A stretch of 14,702 bases of DNA from an uncultured bacterium (lineage in GTDB: Bacteria > Bacillota > Negativicutes > Acidaminococcales > Acidaminococcaceae): assembly GCA_905215645.1 (NCBI GenBank), contig CAJMQS010000048.1, forward strand, positions 1-14,702, given 5' to 3'. The stretch's first letter is position 1; every line of letters starts with the position of its first letter. The notes beneath the pieces are model-generated. The model was given only the letters and a program-made list of their open reading frames with translations. It was not told the origin of the DNA and ran no database searches. Position numbers and translations under genes: made by a program. Positions 6,212 to 14,285 of this stretch are shown here, piece by piece.

Positions 6212-8157
6212 TCCAGTGACTCCATCAGTTTTTCCCATTTGTCCATGAGCCCGTCCAAGATCTTGCTTTGCTCCGCATATTCTTCCGCCAGTTTCGTACT
6301 GGTTTCCAGATCCTGCTGATTGGCGGGATCGGCGATTTTGGCACTGAGCACTTTCTGGAGGGCTTCATATTCCCGGATCTTCAGCTCCACCTGGGGCAGC
6401 AGTTTCTGGGCTTCCGCCGGGCTGTAGGGCTTCTTTTCCGTTTTGGGGACAGCAGTTGCCGGTTGGGCCGATATTGGTTCCGTTTCTCCCTTGGGCACCT
6501 TTTTTTCTTCCTTGCGAGACGCCGCCGGAGCTGCCAGAGATGCCGCAGCCTGGTCCCGTTCCTTGTTCCGTTCCTCCAAATAGAAATCGTAATTCCCTTT
6601 ATAGTCAGTCACATGGCCGTCTTCCACCGCCCAGATCCGGCCGGCCACTTCGTTCACCAGATACCGGTCGTGGCTCACCAGGAGCACCGTGCCGTCAAAG
6701 GTTTCCAAGGCAGCTTCCACTGCCTCCTTGGCGGCGATATCCAAATGGTTGGTAGGTTCGTCCAGCAGCAGGCAGTTGGCCCCGTCCAGCACCAGTTTCA
6801 GCAGCACCAGCCGAGCCTTCTGTCCCCCGGACAGGGTCCCGATGACCTTGAACACATCTTCTCCATGGAACATCATGCTGCCCAGGAGACGGCGGGTCTG
6901 TTCGTCGGTGAGCCCGTATTCTGTCAAGAAGTTCTCCATGATGGTCTGGTTCTCGTCCAGCCGTTCGTAACTCTGGGAGAAATATCCGATTTTCACCCGG
7001 TTCCCGATCCGTGCCTCTCCTTTGAGGGGAGGCAGTTCCTGGAGGATGGTCTTCAGCAGAGTGGATTTCCCGCATCCATTGGGGCCGATGATGGCCACCT
7101 TTTCTCCCCGGCGGAGAGTCATGTCCACATCTTGGAGCAAAAGATGCTGGGGATATCCTACATCCAGATGTTCCAGTATGATGACTTTTTCCGCACATTC
7201 TGCCGCATGGGGCAGCCGCAGCTGGAATTCTTCCTCCTGGATTGGTGCGTCGATCCGTTCCAGCCGGTCCAGCTGTGACTGCCGGCCTCGGGCCATCTTG
7301 CTCTTGATGCCCGCCTTGAACCGGCGGATGTAGGCTTCCTGTCGGGCGATATATTCCTGCTGTGCCTCGTAGGCACGGGTCTGGGTCAGCACCTGGATTT
7401 CCTTCTGTTCCAGATACCGGGAATAATTCCCCTTGAACCGGTGAAGGGTGCCCCCTTCCATTTCCAGGATCTCTTCCACCACATTGTCCAGGAAGGCCCG
7501 GTCATGGGAAATCACCAGCACCCCGCCTCGGAATTCCCGGAGATAATTTTCCAGCCATTCGCTCATGACGATATCCAGGTGGTTGGTGGGTTCGTCCAGG
7601 ATCAGCAGATCCGGAGAATTCACCAGAGCCGCCGCCAGCTGGAGACGGGTCTTCTGCCCGCCGGACAATTTGTCCGCCCGCCACTGCCAGGTTTCCTCCG
7701 GATATCCCAGGCCGATCAGCACCCGTTTGATGTTGCTTTCATAATGGTATCCATCCAAATGGGCATACCGGCTTTCCGTCCTGGCATACTGGTCCAGGAT
7801 TCCTTGGAGTTCCTCTCCCTGAGCCCGGCCGCTAGCTTCTTCCAGCTGCCGCATCTTTTCCCGGAGGTTCAGGATATCCGGACAGGCATGCTGCATGAAC
7901 TGCCAGATGGTTTCCTCCCGGAAATCATCGAAGCCCTGTTCCACATAGCCCAGCCGCAGATCTCCAGCAAACTTCACAGAGCCCCCATCAGCAAACTCCG
8001 GATCCAGGAGGCATCGGAGCAGGGTGGTCTTGCCGCTGCCGTTGACCCCTACCAGGCCCACTTTTTCACCCTGTCTGACCGTAAAACTTACATTTTGAAA
8101 AATATCGTGGACGCCGAAACTTTTTTTCAGTCCGTCCACGGTCACTAAAATATCCAT
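6208..8157 (-). CDS. ABC-F family ATPase (translation factor, YdiF/Uup-like)
   Basis: The 649-residue protein contains two ABC ATPase domains and no membrane segment, as in ABC-F proteins that act on the ribosome. Domain 1 has Walker A GVNGSGKT (37-44), signature LSGGQ (164-168) and Walker B LLILDEP (184-190). Domain 2 has GPNGCGKS (358-365), LSGGQ (442-446) and LLLDEP (463-468), each followed by TNHLD. The charged helical linker at about 240-305 is the P-site tRNA interaction arm. A proline/alanine-rich hinge (about 537-580) leads to a C-terminal coiled coil (about 585-649), as in YdiF and Uup. Likely role: relieving stalled ribosomes. The linker does not look extended as in many antibiotic-resistance ABC-F proteins. 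Its start lies 5 bp after galE without a clear Shine-Dalgarno, which suggests coupled translation. Confidence 0.95.
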   Translation of the reverse strand: MDILVTVDGLKKSFGVHDIFQNVSFTVRQGEKVGLVGVNGSGKTTLLRCLLDPEFADGGSVKFAGDLRLGYVEQGFDDFREETIWQFMQHACPDILNLREKMRQLEEASGRAQGEELQGILDQYARTESRYAHLDGYHYESNIKRVLIGLGYPEETWQWRADKLSGGQKTRLQLAAALVNSPDLLILDEPTNHLDIVMSEWLENYLREFRGGVLVISHDRAFLDNVVEEILEMEGGTLHRFKGNYSRYLEQKEIQVLTQTRAYEAQQEYIARQEAYIRRFKAGIKSKMARGRQSQLDRLERIDAPIQEEEFQLRLPHAAECAEKVIILEHLDVGYPQHLLLQDVDMTLRRGEKVAIIGPNGCGKSTLLKTILQELPPLKGEARIGNRVKIGYFSQSYERLDENQTIMENFLTEYGLTDEQTRRLLGSMMFHGEDVFKVIGTLSGGQKARLVLLKLVLDGANCLLLDEPTNHLDIAAKEAVEAALETFDGTVLLVSHDRYLVNEVAGRIWAVEDGHVTDYKGNYDFYLEERNKERDQAAASLAAPAASRKEEKKVPKGETEPISAQPATAVPKTEKKPYSPAEAQKLLPQVELKIREYEALQKVLSAKIADPANQQDLETSTKLAEEYAEQSKILDGLMDKWEKLMESLE

Positions 8158-8162
8158 ACTGC

Positions 8163-9152
8163 TTATTTTTCGTATCCTTTGGGATGCCCTTCATGCCACC
8201 GCCAGGCCGTCGCTACGATTTCTTCGATATTGCTGTGGCGAGGTTCCCAATGGAGCTCCTTCTTGATTTTTTCCGAAGAAGCGATCAGTTTGGCCGGATC
8301 CCCTGCCCGCCGGGCTTCTTCTTTCACGGTAAAATTCCGTCCGGTGACTTTTTTCACCGTTTCGATGATTTCCCGGACCGAGAAACCATTCTCCGTCCCC
8401 AGATTGTAGGTCCGGCAGCCGCCGCCCTGCTGGAGATGGTCCATGGCCAGCACATGGGCACTGGCCAGATCCTTCACATGGATGTAATCCCGCAGACAAG
8501 TGCCGTCCGGGGTAGGATAGTCTGTACCGAAGATGGACACACTTTCCCGCTGGCCCAGGGCTGCCTGGAGGATCAGCGGGATCAGATGGGTTTCTGGACG
8601 GTGGTCCTCCCCGATGTTCCCCAAAAGGGAAGCACCGGCTGCATTGAAATACCGGAGAGCCACATACCGGAGCCCGTAGGCACGGCTGTAATCCGCCATC
8701 ATCTTTTCGATCATCAGCTTGGTCCGGCCGTACACATTGGTGGGCTGGAGGGGCATATCTTCCGTAATGGGCACCTGTTCCGGTTCCCCGTAGACCGCTG
8801 CCGTGGAAGAGAATACCAGCTGCTCCACGCCGGATTCCCGCATGGCATCCAGGAGTCCCAGGGTCCCTGCTACATTGTTGTAATAATACTTTCCCGGGTT
8901 CACCATGGATTCTCCCACCTGGCTGCTGGCAGCAAAATGGAGCACCCCGTCGATCTCATATTCCCCCAGGATATGCTTCAGAAAATTGAAGTCGTGGATG
9001 TCCCCCTCGATCAGCTGGACCTTGTCCGACACCGCGTCCACATGGCCCGTGCTGAAATTGTCATAGACAATGGGGGTATACCCATTGGCCGTCAGTTCTT
9101 CCACTACATGGGAGCCGATATAGCCGGCTCCTCCTGTTACCAATACATTCAT
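8163..9152 (-). CDS. galE: UDP-glucose 4-epimerase
   Basis: GalE interconverts UDP-glucose and UDP-galactose using bound NAD, supplying galactose for the Leloir pathway and surface polysaccharide. The 329-residue protein is typical in length. It has the NAD-binding GGAGYIGSH (7-15), the catalytic SST (115-117) with YGRTK (141-145, Tyr and Lys of the SDR triad), and the substrate-side blocks RYFNAAGA (167-174) and RDYIHVKDLA (221-230). The ATG at 9150-9152 is preceded by AGGAGG at 9163-9168, which overlaps the stop codon of the mutase gene. The frame stays open upstream, but only inside the mutase gene. It lies 14 bp after the mutase and 5 bp before the ABC-F gene. UDP-GlcNAc epimerase activity cannot be excluded. 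Confidence 0.96.
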   Translation of the reverse strand: MNVLVTGGAGYIGSHVVEELTANGYTPIVYDNFSTGHVDAVSDKVQLIEGDIHDFNFLKHILGEYEIDGVLHFAASSQVGESMVNPGKYYYNNVAGTLGLLDAMRESGVEQLVFSSTAAVYGEPEQVPITEDMPLQPTNVYGRTKLMIEKMMADYSRAYGLRYVALRYFNAAGASLLGNIGEDHRPETHLIPLILQAALGQRESVSIFGTDYPTPDGTCLRDYIHVKDLASAHVLAMDHLQQGGGCRTYNLGTENGFSVREIIETVKKVTGRNFTVKEEARRAGDPAKLIASSEKIKKELHWEPRHSNIEEIVATAWRWHEGHPKGYEK

Positions 9153-9166
9153 CCGCTTGCTTCCTC

Positions 9167-10531
9167 CTATGCCTGTTCTCCGCCGATTAGTTCCAGCATT
9201 TCCCGGGTCTTCTGCTTCAGCAGGTCCTTGTCTCCCCGGGTTTCCACGTTCAGCCTCACTACCGGTTCCGTATTGGATTTCCGGAGATTGAAGCGCCATT
9301 CATCGTAGACCACGCTGAGCCCGTCCATCCGGTCTTGGATGCCGGAACGGAAATGGCTGGACAGCCGTTCCAGCACCGCATCCGCATCTGCCACCTTCAG
9401 ATTGATCTCCCCGCTGCAGGGATATTCGCTGATCCTAGCATCCACCATCTGGGACAGGGTCATCCCGGAAGTGGAAATCAGGGAAATCAAGAGCAGCCAA
9501 GGGATCATCCCGCTGTCGCAGTAGGAAAAATCCCGAAAATAATGGTGGGCACTCATTTCTCCTCCGTAGAGGACGCCCTGTTTCCGCATACATTCCTTGA
9601 TGAAGGCATGGCCGCTCTTGCAGCGGACCGGCTGTCCGTCATACCGGGCAATGATTTCTTCCGTATTCCAGGTCAGCCGAGGATCATAGAGGATCTTGCT
9701 GCCAGGATGTTTCTGGAGGAAATACTGGGCAAACAGGCCCACCAGATAATACCCTTCGATGAACCGGCCGTTTTCATCAAAGAAGAAACAGCGGTCGAAG
9801 TCCCCGTCCCAGGCAATGCCCAGATCCGCCCCGTTCTTTTTCACCGCTTCTGAAGTAGCAGCCCGGTTTCCCGGCAGGAGAGGATTGGGGACCCCATTGG
9901 GGAAATTCCCGTCCGGTGTATCATTGATCAGGATGAACTGGCAGGGCAGGTGTTTGGCCAGTTCCTTCACAATGGGCCCAGCGCCCCCATTTCCCGGGTT
10001 GGCCACAATCTTAAGAGGCAGCAAGCTCTTCACATTGATATAGGAAAGGAGATGTTCCACATAGCTGGGGACGATATCCACCATCTCATAAGTTCCCCGT
10101 TCCGCCGCTTTGGGCACCCGGGTCTCGAAATCTTCTGCCGCTACCAGTTCTGCCAGATCCTGGAGGCCTGTATCTGCTGAAATAGGCCGGGCCCCCGAAC
10201 GGACCAGCTTCATGCCGTTGTAGTCCTTGGGATTGTGGCTGGCGGTGATCATCATGCCCCCATCCGTTTTCAGATGAGCCGTGGCAAAATACATCATCTC
10301 CGTCCCGCACTGGCCCAGATCCAGCACGGCAGCTCCTCCATCACGCATGCCTTCTACGGCAGCCTTGCTGAGCGCCGGCCCGCTGAGCCGGATATCATGG
10401 CCCACCACCAGCTTTTGGGCCTTGAGCTTCCAAGCCAGGGCCCGCCCCAACCGATAGGCCAGATCTTCATTCACTTCTTCCGGGACGATGCCCCGGATGT
10501 CATAGGCTTTAAATGCTTTCGTACTGATCAC
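9167..10531 (-). CDS. manB: Phosphomannomutase / phosphoglucomutase (alpha-D-phosphohexomutase)
   Basis: This enzyme converts hexose-6-phosphate to hexose-1-phosphate, the step before nucleotide-sugar synthesis. In the 454-residue protein, catalytic Ser98 sits in TASHNPKDYNG (96-106), the metal loop is DGDFDR (242-247), the sugar-specificity loop is GEMSAHHYFRDF (324-335), and the phosphate-binding loop is RKSNTEPVVRL (417-427). The GEMSAHHYFRDF-SYCDSGMIPWLL stretch closely resembles E. coli CpsG/ManB, so phosphomannomutase is favoured, but many members use both glucose and mannose phosphates. I place the start at GTG 10529-10531, six bases after GGGAGGA. A GTG at 10546 in the same frame would overlap that site. 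The gene precedes galE, suggesting joint supply of sugar nucleotides for LPS or capsule. Confidence 0.92.
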   Translation of the reverse strand: MISTKAFKAYDIRGIVPEEVNEDLAYRLGRALAWKLKAQKLVVGHDIRLSGPALSKAAVEGMRDGGAAVLDLGQCGTEMMYFATAHLKTDGGMMITASHNPKDYNGMKLVRSGARPISADTGLQDLAELVAAEDFETRVPKAAERGTYEMVDIVPSYVEHLLSYINVKSLLPLKIVANPGNGGAGPIVKELAKHLPCQFILINDTPDGNFPNGVPNPLLPGNRAATSEAVKKNGADLGIAWDGDFDRCFFFDENGRFIEGYYLVGLFAQYFLQKHPGSKILYDPRLTWNTEEIIARYDGQPVRCKSGHAFIKECMRKQGVLYGGEMSAHHYFRDFSYCDSGMIPWLLLISLISTSGMTLSQMVDARISEYPCSGEINLKVADADAVLERLSSHFRSGIQDRMDGLSVVYDEWRFNLRKSNTEPVVRLNVETRGDKDLLKQKTREMLELIGGEQA

Positions 10532-10537
10532 AATGGT

Positions 10538-10544
10538 TCCTCCC
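10538..10544 (-). promoter_or_regulatory. Ribosome binding site deciding the phosphohexomutase start
   Basis: GGGAGGA on the minus strand ends six bases before the GTG at 10529-10531. A GTG at 10544-10546 in the same frame begins within this site and would have no site of its own. The shorter protein beginning MISTKAFKAYDIRG is therefore preferred. Confidence 0.75.
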
Positions 10545-10549
10545 ACAGG

Positions 10550-11545
10550 TTAATCTTTTTCATCCAGGAGCGCCAGATTTTCTGTAGGCAGCAAATCCTG
10601 GGCCTTGGCCAGAGGGACCCGCAGCCCGCTGCGGTTCAGGATGGACATATTGCCGTTCTTGAGGACGATATCCGTCCGGGCCAGTTCTCGGAGCACGAAT
10701 CCCAGTGCCACCACAAAATTCAGCCGGTCCTTTTCTTCCAGGGTAAATGTCGTATAATCCGTTTTGACAGCCAACAGCTCCTGGAGGAAAAGAATCTGTT
10801 CCCGCTGCTCATTTTTCAGGGTCTCCATGGTTCTATACACATGGCGCACCACTTCCAGCAGCCGTTCTCCCCGGGCTTCCGCATCCGCCAGGAGCAGGGA
10901 TTGGGTATCCGTATCCGTCTTGAACTTCACGGCTTCGTCCTTGGTCATTTTGGAACCGTCCTTGTCAGAAAAATAACCGGGACGCAGCACTTTCGGGAAA
11001 CACATGATGGATTCCAGCACACTCATTTCATCCAGGGCGGTGACTTCCGACGTATAAAGAGGCTGGTCCATGATTTTTTCCATGACCAGTTTGGCTTCGT
11101 CCCGCTCCAGCTCGGACTGGCTGTAAGAACTGGCCGCTCCTCCCTGGAGGGCCACCACCGTCAGCATGCCAGTCCCTTCCGTATCCAGCTTTTTCTCCTG
11201 GATCCGTTCCACCACCCGGCGGATCCGTTTCAGTTTCCGCACATCTTGGGGCAGCATGTGGAGATTCTTGTGGCTTTTGTATGTATAATGGCCCGGCAGA
11301 TTCTCTATTTTGTCCAGGATGGCGAAGACCTTGTCATAACAGCCCCAGACAAGGAGCTTCAGATGCCCCAGGTTTTCCACTTCCGGGGTCAGCCGTTCCA
11401 AGGTCTTATAAAACTTAAAGCGTTCCTCATTGTACCTCTCAATGGCATTCTTCACCATATTTTCAGAGCTGGTGGCACTTCTGTACAATTGCAGTCCGGC
11501 AGCCCCGATTCCGGCAGCTGCCCATACAACAAGCGGTATTGGCAT
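10550..11545 (-). CDS. Membrane-anchored protein of unknown function
   Basis: I do not recognise this 331-residue protein with confidence. It begins with a small, glycine- and alanine-rich hydrophobic segment (about residues 4-20), without a convincing cleavage site, so it is probably anchored by its N-terminus. The rest is soluble and charged. A helical region follows (about 30-82, including ENLGHLKLLVWGCYDK at 57-72), then a very basic patch RKLKRIRRVVERIQEKK (103-119), and a mostly helical C-terminal half (about 210-295). No catalytic motif, zinc cluster or nucleotide-binding loop is seen. The ATG at 11543-11545 has GAGGGAA at 11551-11557. It is the first gene of the seven-gene operon and ends 18 bp before the mutase start. 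The position suggests a role at the membrane or cell envelope, but this is only inference. Confidence 0.9.
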   Translation of the reverse strand: MPIPLVVWAAAGIGAAGLQLYRSATSSENMVKNAIERYNEERFKFYKTLERLTPEVENLGHLKLLVWGCYDKVFAILDKIENLPGHYTYKSHKNLHMLPQDVRKLKRIRRVVERIQEKKLDTEGTGMLTVVALQGGAASSYSQSELERDEAKLVMEKIMDQPLYTSEVTALDEMSVLESIMCFPKVLRPGYFSDKDGSKMTKDEAVKFKTDTDTQSLLLADAEARGERLLEVVRHVYRTMETLKNEQREQILFLQELLAVKTDYTTFTLEEKDRLNFVVALGFVLRELARTDIVLKNGNMSILNRSGLRVPLAKAQDLLPTENLALLDEKD

Positions 11546-11601
11546 GACAGTTCCCTCACTTCCCGCACTGTACCCACAGCGGATACAACATAACTCTACA
11601 A

Positions 11602-11630
11602 ATTATAGCCTGATTCCTCACGTTAGTCAA
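11602..11630 (-). promoter_or_regulatory. Sigma-A promoter of the seven-gene operon
   Basis: On the minus strand TTGACT (11625-11630), a 17-bp spacer and a perfect TATAAT (11602-11607) precede the 331-residue gene, with a predicted leader of about 50 bases. No other good promoter or terminator is seen between the seven genes down to 4255. This supports one transcript of about 7.3 kb. Confidence 0.88.
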
Positions 11631-11642
11631 AACGAAAAGCCG

Positions 11643-11671
11643 TTGAAACACTTTCCTTTCCGTTGTACAAT
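11643..11671 (+). promoter_or_regulatory. Sigma-A promoter of the secreted-protein gene
   Basis: TTGAAA (11643-11648), a 17-bp spacer and TACAAT (11666-11671) lie upstream of the plus-strand gene starting at 11703, with a leader of about 25 bases. Its -35 box is only 12 bp from the -35 box of the divergent operon promoter, so a protein bound between them could affect both. Confidence 0.87.
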
Positions 11672-11702
11672 GTGAAGATAGAACCAAAGAGGAGGAACAT
11701 CC

Positions 11703-12257
11703 ATGAAAAAATTCCTGGCCCTGGCCACCCTGCTTGTTGTCCTTCTGGCACTGCCTCTGACGGCAGCTGCAGAACGCAGCGGCTGGAAGAGCAATACCTT
11801 TCCTTTCAAGAATGTCAAAGTCGTTTATCTCAAAGATCTCAGCCGGCAGGATACGGACTTCCGAAAAGCCCGCCCCGCTTTTACCCGGGATGACGATGCT
11901 GTCCGCAAGACCCTGCTGACCCTCCAGCGGGACTTCAAAAAAGAAGGCGTCACCGTGTACAGCAACCCAGTAATGCTGCCGGACAAAAAACTCCGGAACA
12001 CCATCACCCTGCAAGTGCAGGTGAATCCGGTCGGGATTGAAACGGCCGACGGCACCGAACCCGCTCCCCGGAAAGGGAACAAACTGGCCAAAGGAGAAAC
12101 TGCCTATGCCAGCGTCACTTTCCTGGCCACCAAGAACGGCCAGCCCATCTACCAGGTCACCGATGACCGGACCAGCACGGAATACGATTCTGACGCCCTC
12201 CTGGCAGCCATCATCCGGACGGCCACCGATGAAATGACGAAGAATGCGAAGAAATGA
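11703..12257 (+). CDS. Secreted or periplasmic protein of unknown function
   Basis: The 184-residue product starts with a clear Sec signal peptide: MKK, a hydrophobic core (about 4-20), then LTAAA followed by ERS, so cleavage is expected after Ala23. There is no lipobox cysteine, so it should be soluble in the periplasm or outside. The mature part (about 161 residues) has alternating hydrophobic and charged segments suggesting a mixed alpha/beta domain, with VKVVYLKDL (about 39-47), ITLQVQVNPVGIE and AYASVTFLATKNGQPIYQV as likely strands. No catalytic motif is evident and I do not recognise the family. GGAGG at 11691-11695 lies seven bases before the ATG. It is the only plus-strand gene in the window, has its own promoter, and ends directly in a terminator. 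Confidence 0.9.
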   Translation: MKKFLALATLLVVLLALPLTAAAERSGWKSNTFPFKNVKVVYLKDLSRQDTDFRKARPAFTRDDDAVRKTLLTLQRDFKKEGVTVYSNPVMLPDKKLRNTITLQVQVNPVGIETADGTEPAPRKGNKLAKGETAYASVTFLATKNGQPIYQVTDDRTSTEYDSDALLAAIIRTATDEMTKNAKK

Positions 12258-12298
12258 AAAACGAGGGGCTGCATAAGAACGTGCAGCCTCTCGTTTTT
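12257..12298. terminator. Bidirectional terminator between convergent genes
   Basis: AAAAACGAGgGGCTGCA (12257-12273) pairs with TGCAGCCtCTCGTTTTT (12282-12298), a 17-bp stem with one G-U pair and an eight-base loop. The T tract on the plus strand ends transcription of the secreted-protein gene. The A tract, read as T on the minus strand, serves the marR-efflux operon. The first base is the last base of the secreted-protein stop codon. The 73 bp from here to the efflux gene hold nothing I can identify. Confidence 0.95.
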
Positions 12299-12371
12299 GT
12301 CAGCGGGCAATGGGCATTGACTCAAATGGCAAACCATCCCCTAACGGATCCGTACTTTTTACAGGTCTTCT

Positions 12372-13790
12372 TCACGCTACGCCCTGCACTTTATCCTTTC
12401 CCAAAGCCCACACCATGCAGGCCCCTTGGCACAGGGCCAGGATCAGCAGCAGATGGAAGGCGTGGGCGGTGCCCAGACTGGTGCCTTCGGCCAGGGGTCG
12501 TCCTGCCTGTCCAGCGGCCACCAGAGCCGCACAGACAGATGTCCCTACAGCCCCGGCCAGCTGCTGGAGAGTATTGCAGACCGCATTGCCATCCGGCTGG
12601 ATGGATTCCGGCAGGTTTTCCAGGGCATAGGTCAGGATATTCCCGGCAGACAGACCCTGGCCCAGGGTGAATACCGCATAAATAACTGTAAACCCGGGGA
12701 TTCCCAACTTTCCCAAGGCAAACTGATAAAGCAGGAAACTGAGGGCAATGGCACTGCTGCCCAGGAGCAGGGGTTTCCGGGCGCCCAGCCGGTCATAGAG
12801 CCGGCCGCTGATAGGGGCCAGGGCCGCCCCCACCAGACAGCCGGGGAGCAGGATGCAGCCGGCAGCAAAGGGGTCAGCTCCTAGGACCAACTGGGCATAA
12901 TTGGGCAGCAGGAACCCCACCCCCAGGCACAAGAACTGGACCAAGAGCAGCCCCAGCACCGCCCCGTCAAAAGCAGGCACACGGAACACCTGGAGATTGA
13001 GCAGAGGGTTGGACCCGGCCTTCTGGAGCCGGTGTTCCTGCCGGACGAAGATCATCAGAGCCAGGGCCAGCAGTCCTCCCAACCCCAAAAGAGGACCTGT
13101 TGACAGCCCAGAAGCATAACTGCACAAAAGGAGCAGACAAGTAAATGCCAGTCCCAGGCAGCCCAAGCCGAAGCCGTCAAAAGGACGGTGCCCCCAGGCC
13201 GAAGACTGGCGAATGGCATAGAGCCCGATGCCCAGAGAAAACAGCAGCCCGGGCACCAGCGCAGCGAAAATCATCCTCCAGCCGAATTGGCTGATGATCC
13301 AGCCACCCAAAGAAGGGCCTACGGCCGGAGCCAGTGCGCATACCAGCATGGCCGCTCCCATCATGGTACCGATTTTGTCCAAGGGAGCCTGTTCCAGCAC
13401 CAGGTTGAACATCAGAGGCAGTCCGATCCCCGTACCAGCTCCCTGGAGCAGCCGTCCCAAAAGGAGCAGGAAGAAATTCCCTGCCATCCCATCCAGGACT
13501 GTTCCCGTAAGGAACAGCAGATTCCCGGCCACGAACAGCCTTTTCAGGGGGAACCGCTGCTTCAGATAGCTGGAGGTAGGGATTACGGTAGCCAGCACCA
13601 GCAGATATCCGGTGGTCAGCCACTGGACCGTAGATGTCCCTACAGAAAACTCTTCCATCAAAGTAGGAAAAGTCACATTCATGGCCGTTTCAATGACTAC
13701 GCCGGTAAAAGACAGGAGTCCGGCAGCCAGGATGGACAGAAACAGCCGGGCATCTGCCCGGCGGACGAATACGGGTCTTTCATTCTCCAT
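12372..13790 (-). CDS. MFS drug efflux transporter, DHA2 (EmrB/QacA-like) family
   Basis: The 472-residue membrane protein is a proton-driven multidrug exporter of the major facilitator superfamily. It shows many hydrophobic helices along its length, consistent with the 14-helix DHA2 group. The first helix block reads ETAMNVTFPTLMEEFSV (34-50) followed by VQWLTTGYLL, the DHA2-type motif D region. LLLGRLLQGAGTGIGLPL (109-126) and the antiporter motif C region CALAPAVGPSLGGWI (151-165) are clear. Substrate cannot be predicted. The ATG at 13788-13790 has AGGAGG at 13799-13804, inside the end of marR, only 3 bp away, so the two genes are translated from one mRNA and the repressor most likely controls the pump. 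Confidence 0.94.
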   Translation of the reverse strand: MENERPVFVRRADARLFLSILAAGLLSFTGVVIETAMNVTFPTLMEEFSVGTSTVQWLTTGYLLVLATVIPTSSYLKQRFPLKRLFVAGNLLFLTGTVLDGMAGNFFLLLLGRLLQGAGTGIGLPLMFNLVLEQAPLDKIGTMMGAAMLVCALAPAVGPSLGGWIISQFGWRMIFAALVPGLLFSLGIGLYAIRQSSAWGHRPFDGFGLGCLGLAFTCLLLLCSYASGLSTGPLLGLGGLLALALMIFVRQEHRLQKAGSNPLLNLQVFRVPAFDGAVLGLLLVQFLCLGVGFLLPNYAQLVLGADPFAAGCILLPGCLVGAALAPISGRLYDRLGARKPLLLGSSAIALSFLLYQFALGKLGIPGFTVIYAVFTLGQGLSAGNILTYALENLPESIQPDGNAVCNTLQQLAGAVGTSVCAALVAAGQAGRPLAEGTSLGTAHAFHLLLILALCQGACMVWALGKDKVQGVA

Positions 13791-13793
13791 GTT

Positions 13794-14261
13794 TCACTCC
13801 TCCTTTTCTGCTTGTTCAAACTGCTCTGGGACCTGTTCCATAACAGCCGCTGCCTGATGGATCACCCGGATGGCGGCTTCCAGATCTGAAGGGGAAGCCT
13901 GTGCCAGCTGTCCATTGAGCCACTGGTGGAATTGGCGGACATAATAATCGTAGATTTTTTCTCCCTTGGCCGTCAGTTCCACCAGGATTACTCTCCGATC
14001 CTCTTCCAGTTGTTTTTGCTCCACACAGCCCATTTCCACCAATTCATGGGTCAGCCGGGTGATGCTGGGCCGGGTGATCCCCATGGTCCGGCCCACATCC
14101 CCAGCCCGGACCTGTCCCTGCTCCCGGCTCAGCTGATGGATGGTATCCAGCACCCGGACATGGCCGGGCTTCATCCCCCGAGGCAGCCGAGGCTGCCGTT
14201 CTACAATTGTTTTGGCCTCCTGACAGGCTAGGAGGAACCGTTTCGTCAGTGCAAGTTCCAT
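13794..14261 (-). CDS. MarR-family transcriptional regulator
   Basis: The 155-residue protein has the MarR layout: N- and C-terminal helices for dimerisation around a winged helix-turn-helix (about 35-100). The recognition helix is in TRPSITRLTHELVEMG (63-78), and the wing is in EEDRRVILVELTAKG (86-100), a strong match to the MarR DRR-LTxxG pattern. Such proteins bind palindromic operators as dimers and are released by small aromatic or drug-like ligands. The ATG at 14259-14261 follows GGGAG at 14270-14274. It is first in a two-gene operon with the efflux pump, the classical arrangement for a self-regulated drug-response system. No OhrR-type reactive cysteine is seen in the N-terminal region; the only early cysteine is Cys13. 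Confidence 0.95.
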   Translation of the reverse strand: MELALTKRFLLACQEAKTIVERQPRLPRGMKPGHVRVLDTIHQLSREQGQVRAGDVGRTMGITRPSITRLTHELVEMGCVEQKQLEEDRRVILVELTAKGEKIYDYYVRQFHQWLNGQLAQASPSDLEAAIRVIHQAAAVMEQVPEQFEQAEKEE

Positions 14262-14285
14262 ATTTTTTGCTCCCTTGGTCTATTT

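Noticed and set aside
8184..9308. A 374-codon plus-strand open frame over galE
   Set aside because: It is antisense to a clear galE with intact catalytic motifs, without start signals of its own.
10235..11593. A 452-codon plus-strand open frame over the mutase and the unknown membrane-protein gene
   Set aside because: It spans the junction of two well-supported minus-strand genes and is rich in His, Gln and Phe, typical of antisense frames. No promoter or ribosome site was found.
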